Source: CAMCVE01 sp039920645
GTDB lineage: Bacteria; Bdellovibrionota; UBA2428
Assembly: GCA_039920645.1 (NCBI GenBank)
Contig: JBDSDI010000241.1
Location: forward strand, 1 to 16,244
DNA: 16,244 bases
Reading direction: 5' to 3'
Shown: in pieces, positions 13,852 to 16,244 of the stretch
Position numbering within the stretch: the first letter of the stretch is position 1
How the letters are laid out: each line of letters starts with the position of its first letter
Made by a program: the position numbers and the translations under genes
The notes under the pieces: generated by a model
Databases searched by the model: none
Told to the model about the DNA's origin: nothing
Seen by the model: the letters and a program-made list of their open reading frames with translations, nothing else

Positions 13852-13896
13852 GAGAAGGCTGTGAGACCGAAAGGTCTCACAGCCTTCTTTATTTTC
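13852..13896 (+). terminator. Strong intrinsic terminator of the lipoprotein gene
   Basis: A perfect 16-bp stem (13853-13868 paired with 13873-13888) closes on a GAAA tetraloop and is followed by TTATTTT. It lies 30 bp after the lipoprotein stop and just before the convergent end of nuoG. On the minus strand the flank is not T-rich, so it acts mainly on the plus strand. Confidence 0.95.
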
Positions 13897-13911
13897 CAAA
13901 ATCCCAGGCGC

Positions 13912-15714
13912 TCAGATCAGACGCAGGCTGGGGTTCACGGGGCTCGGTGTTCCACGACGAATGGAGACATGGTTGGGGTGGTGAATTTGAATACCGCGCG
14001 ATTCCTGCTTCATGTTGAAGAGGTTCGTGACCATCATATCGCTTTCGTAGAGGGGTTCGACAGGTAGAACGACGTTCGCGAGTTCGGACCAAGCGCTCGA
14101 GTACGAATCCACCAGCAAAACGAAAGGCGCCTTTTTGAGGTACTCCGTAAGGGCCGTGTTCTTCGCGTTCTGCGTCGTTTGTCCGAAGACGGCGACAGGT
14201 CCGCGAGGAGCCGCACTTTCAAGAGCAGTGTGGAGAGCCTGCAGGGGGGCGATGCCTTCGTTCGCGAGACCGCGCGAGTTCACAGCGCCCCACAGCACGA
14301 GAGCTTTGGCGGAAGCGGGAATCTTCGCGAGAGCGGTGATATCAGCATCGCGCTTTGGCACGGGAACGAGGTAGGCCGTGGTAGCGAGATCGTCCTTCGC
14401 GTCGTACATGGACTCGGCGGAACGCACGACCCATTTTAGTCCTTCGAGACGAATTTTTTGCCCAAGTTTCAGGGCGAGAATGGGAACGATGTCCTCTAAG
14501 GCGCGGTAGGAATCATAGGTACTCACAATGGTCGTGAGACCGTCGAGACGAACTTCGCCGGAGAACCAGGGCGATTCTTTACGGACATCGAGAGCGGCGA
14601 GAAGCTTCGGCGAGAATTCGGTAGGGTTCAGGCGCATTTCGACGTTACGGCCGCGATCCGACCAGCTCTGCTGCAGCGATTTCGCCCAGCTGATTTCTTC
14701 GTGCGACGCTTCGTCGGAGATCCAGAACTCCCAAGTTTGAGATTTGCTGGTTTCCTCCAAGACGAGTTGGATTTCTTTAAGGCTGACTTTTTCGAGATGC
14801 GAGCCCTTCTTGCGACGGAGCATCGGATCGGCAAGATGAGTGTTGTCTTCATTATGGAAATGGTAACCCCAGCGGCCGCGGTCGCACATCCACCAGTCAT
14901 TGACGAGAACGTTCTCACGCGGAATCAGGCGCTCGATCTTAGGCTTAGGCTGGTTGCCATCGGGACGGGGGATTCCGGGGTGACGGTGCTTGGTGTGCAT
15001 TTCGATGTTGCAGCCGACCGAGCAGCCCGTGCAGATGCCGGAGTGCTTACGGAGTTCCCACGGACGCGCTTTGAAGCGGAAGTCTTGAGCGGTGAGGGCG
15101 CCGACGGGACAAAGGTCAACGACGTTACCCGAAAATTTCGATTGCATCGGGCGGTCTTCGAAGACGTTGATGACGGAGTGTGAACCGCGTTCATTGACCA
15201 CGAGTTCGCTGAGGCCGTCGACGTGACTGGAGAAACGCACGCAGCGCGTGCAGAGAATGCAGCGCTCTTGGTCAAGAACGACTTCTTCAGAGATCGGATG
15301 ATGTTTCAGTAAGAGTTCTTTCTGGTCGATCATGCGCGATCGCGAGGGGCCGTGCTCGTAGGTATAGTCCTGAAGCTTGCACTCGCCGCCACGATCACAG
15401 ATCGGGCAGTCGAGCGGGTGATCGAGGAGGACAAACTCTAAGGTGGAGTTCTGACCTTGCTTCACGGCGGGAGAATCGGTCTTGACCTTCATGCCTTCGG
15501 TGACGGTCGTGGAACACGAGGTCGCAAGTTTCTTCTGACCTTCGATCTCGACGTAGCACATGCGACACTGACCCACGATCGGCAGGCCGTCGTGGTAACA
15601 GAAATGGGGAATCTCTTTGCTGAGTTTTTGCGACGCTTTAAGAATCGTGGTTCCAGCGGGAACTGAGACTTCGATGTCGTCGATGATGAGTTTGACTTGA
15701 GGCTTATCAGACAC
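13912..15714 (-). CDS. nuoG: NADH-quinone oxidoreductase subunit G (complex I)
   Basis: This 600-residue iron-sulfur subunit of the complex I peripheral arm passes electrons from NADH toward quinone. Cluster ligands are all visible. The [2Fe-2S] ligands are C39, C50, C53 and C67. The His-ligated [4Fe-4S] has H99, C103, C106 and C112. A second [4Fe-4S] has C152, C155, C158 and C202. The off-path N7-type cluster has C228, C231, C235 and C277 in CTGCSVGC plus WMCDRG. A reduced molybdopterin-oxidoreductase-like domain fills the rest. It is shorter than the E. coli protein of about 900 residues. The start is GTG 15714, with AAGGAG 7 nt upstream overlapping the nuoD stop. No nuo gene follows; a convergent lipoprotein and its terminator lie beyond. 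Confidence 0.96.
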   Translation of the reverse strand: MSDKPQVKLIIDDIEVSVPAGTTILKASQKLSKEIPHFCYHDGLPIVGQCRMCYVEIEGQKKLATSCSTTVTEGMKVKTDSPAVKQGQNSTLEFVLLDHPLDCPICDRGGECKLQDYTYEHGPSRSRMIDQKELLLKHHPISEEVVLDQERCILCTRCVRFSSHVDGLSELVVNERGSHSVINVFEDRPMQSKFSGNVVDLCPVGALTAQDFRFKARPWELRKHSGICTGCSVGCNIEMHTKHRHPGIPRPDGNQPKPKIERLIPRENVLVNDWWMCDRGRWGYHFHNEDNTHLADPMLRRKKGSHLEKVSLKEIQLVLEETSKSQTWEFWISDEASHEEISWAKSLQQSWSDRGRNVEMRLNPTEFSPKLLAALDVRKESPWFSGEVRLDGLTTIVSTYDSYRALEDIVPILALKLGQKIRLEGLKWVVRSAESMYDAKDDLATTAYLVPVPKRDADITALAKIPASAKALVLWGAVNSRGLANEGIAPLQALHTALESAAPRGPVAVFGQTTQNAKNTALTEYLKKAPFVLLVDSYSSAWSELANVVLPVEPLYESDMMVTNLFNMKQESRGIQIHHPNHVSIRRGTPSPVNPSLRLI

Positions 15715-15721
15715 GTCAGTT

Positions 15722-15727
15722 CTCCTT
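15722..15727 (-). promoter_or_regulatory. Ribosome binding site of nuoG
   Basis: AAGGAG on the minus strand is 7 nt from the GTG at 15714 and shares two bases with the TAA stop of nuoD (15726-15728). It fixes the GTG as the nuoG start and implies coupled translation of nuoD and nuoG. Confidence 0.85.
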
Positions 15728-16244
15728 AGCGATCGATCTCGCCCAAGACGGGGTCGAGGCTGGCGACGGTGGTGACCACGTCGGCGATGAGTTTACCCCT
15801 CACGAGTTCGGGAATGATTTGGGTGCTGCGGTAAGCGGGGCTGTGGATGCGCATGCGTGCGGGTTTGTTGGTCCCGTCGCTCTTCATAAAGAATCCGAAT
15901 TCGCCCTTAGGGTTCTCGATCGCGGAGTAGATCTGCGCGGCGGGAACTTTGAAGCCTTCGCTGATGATCTTGAAGTGCCAGATGAGCGCTTCCATCTGCG
16001 TGTAGACTTGCTGTTTGGTCGGGATGACGACTTCGGGCACGTCAGCGTTGATCGGTCCTTCGGGCAAACCGTCGAGGGCTTGATCGAGGATCTTGATGGA
16101 CTCGCGCATCTCACGACCGCGCACGAGGTAGCGATCATAAGCATCGCCGTTCGTGCCAACGGGAACGTCGAAATCAAATTCGGGATAAACCATGTAGGGC
16201 ATGTCTTTGCGCAGATCCCACTTGATGCCGGTCGCGCGCAGGTT
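15726..16244 (-). CDS. nuoD: NADH-quinone oxidoreductase subunit D, C-terminal part (cut by window edge)
   Basis: This is the last 172 residues of the 49-kDa subunit of complex I, which helps form the quinone-binding site. Upstream of the first internal ATG at 16202 the frame stays open to the window end and reads NLRATGIKWDLRKDMPY, matching the family's GxxWDLRK region. Later family signatures are DRYLVRGREMRES, ENPKGEFGFF and the terminal ASLDPVLGEIDR, all in the expected order. The N-terminus lies beyond the right edge. It is followed after 11 bp by nuoG, so nuoE and nuoF are not in their usual place between them. Confidence 0.96.
   Translation of the reverse strand, partial: NLRATGIKWDLRKDMPYMVYPEFDFDVPVGTNGDAYDRYLVRGREMRESIKILDQALDGLPEGPINADVPEVVIPTKQQVYTQMEALIWHFKIISEGFKVPAAQIYSAIENPKGEFGFFMKSDGTNKPARMRIHSPAYRSTQIIPELVRGKLIADVVTTVASLDPVLGEIDR

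Noticed and set aside
1..16244. Mobile element, CRISPR array, toxin-antitoxin or anti-phage island
   Set aside because: No integrase, transposase, terminal repeats, spaced repeats or defence domain were seen. AddAB can degrade phage DNA but is a housekeeping repair complex.

Overview
The window is a gene-dense stretch of a Gram-negative bacterial chromosome. It has a moderately high GC content, with many G/C-ending codons and correspondingly long antisense shadow ORFs. The Gram-negative call rests on a TonB-type protein, a lipoprotein and two signal-peptide proteins, together with a complex I operon and an AddAB-type recombination nuclease. The gene mix would fit the Bdellovibrionota/Oligoflexia or another lineage of the old 'Deltaproteobacteria', but that is an impression from content and not proof. 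I found no rRNA, tRNA, CRISPR array, insertion sequence, integrase or phage gene. No gap longer than 300 bases lacks a gene.

Layout from left to right. (1) On the minus strand, a NUDIX hydrolase (334-768) is followed by a response regulator cut by the window edge (1-319). (2) Divergent from these, only 24 bp away, are alanine dehydrogenase (793-1902), a polyprenol-phosphate mannosyltransferase-like GT2 enzyme (1907-2662) and an unrecognised secreted 8-cysteine protein (2740-4095). (3) The last of these runs tail-to-tail, with a 14-bp overlap, into a minus-strand group of ferredoxin (9475-9870), addB (7068-9458 or 9488) and addA (4082-7081). AddA and AddB both carry complete RecB-type nuclease motifs, and AddB has the four cysteines of the AddB iron-sulfur nuclease. 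Upstream of the ferredoxin, in the same orientation, is a degenerate aminotransferase-fold protein (9944-10957). (4) A small exported protein (11031-11483, plus) meets a TonB-like protein (11492-12433, minus), and behind that is an isopenicillin-N-synthase-type 2OG-Fe(II) oxygenase (12499-13470, minus). (5) A short, probably highly expressed lipoprotein (13616-13822, plus) ends in a very strong intrinsic terminator. It faces the end of a nuo operon (nuoD partial, then nuoG, minus).

Functional threads: central metabolism and respiration (Ald, NuoD/NuoG), double-strand-break repair (AddAB), envelope functions (mannosyltransferase, TonB-like protein, lipoprotein, exported proteins) and signalling (receiver domain).

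The points most worth following up are: addB lacks a convincing canonical start codon but has an ATC preceded by a good Shine-Dalgarno; a perfect -10 box sits 6 nt from the ferredoxin ATG, which suggests a leaderless mRNA; the aminotransferase-like protein has lost its catalytic lysine; and nuoG directly follows nuoD without nuoE/nuoF. I did not see an unmistakably new defence or mobile system here.
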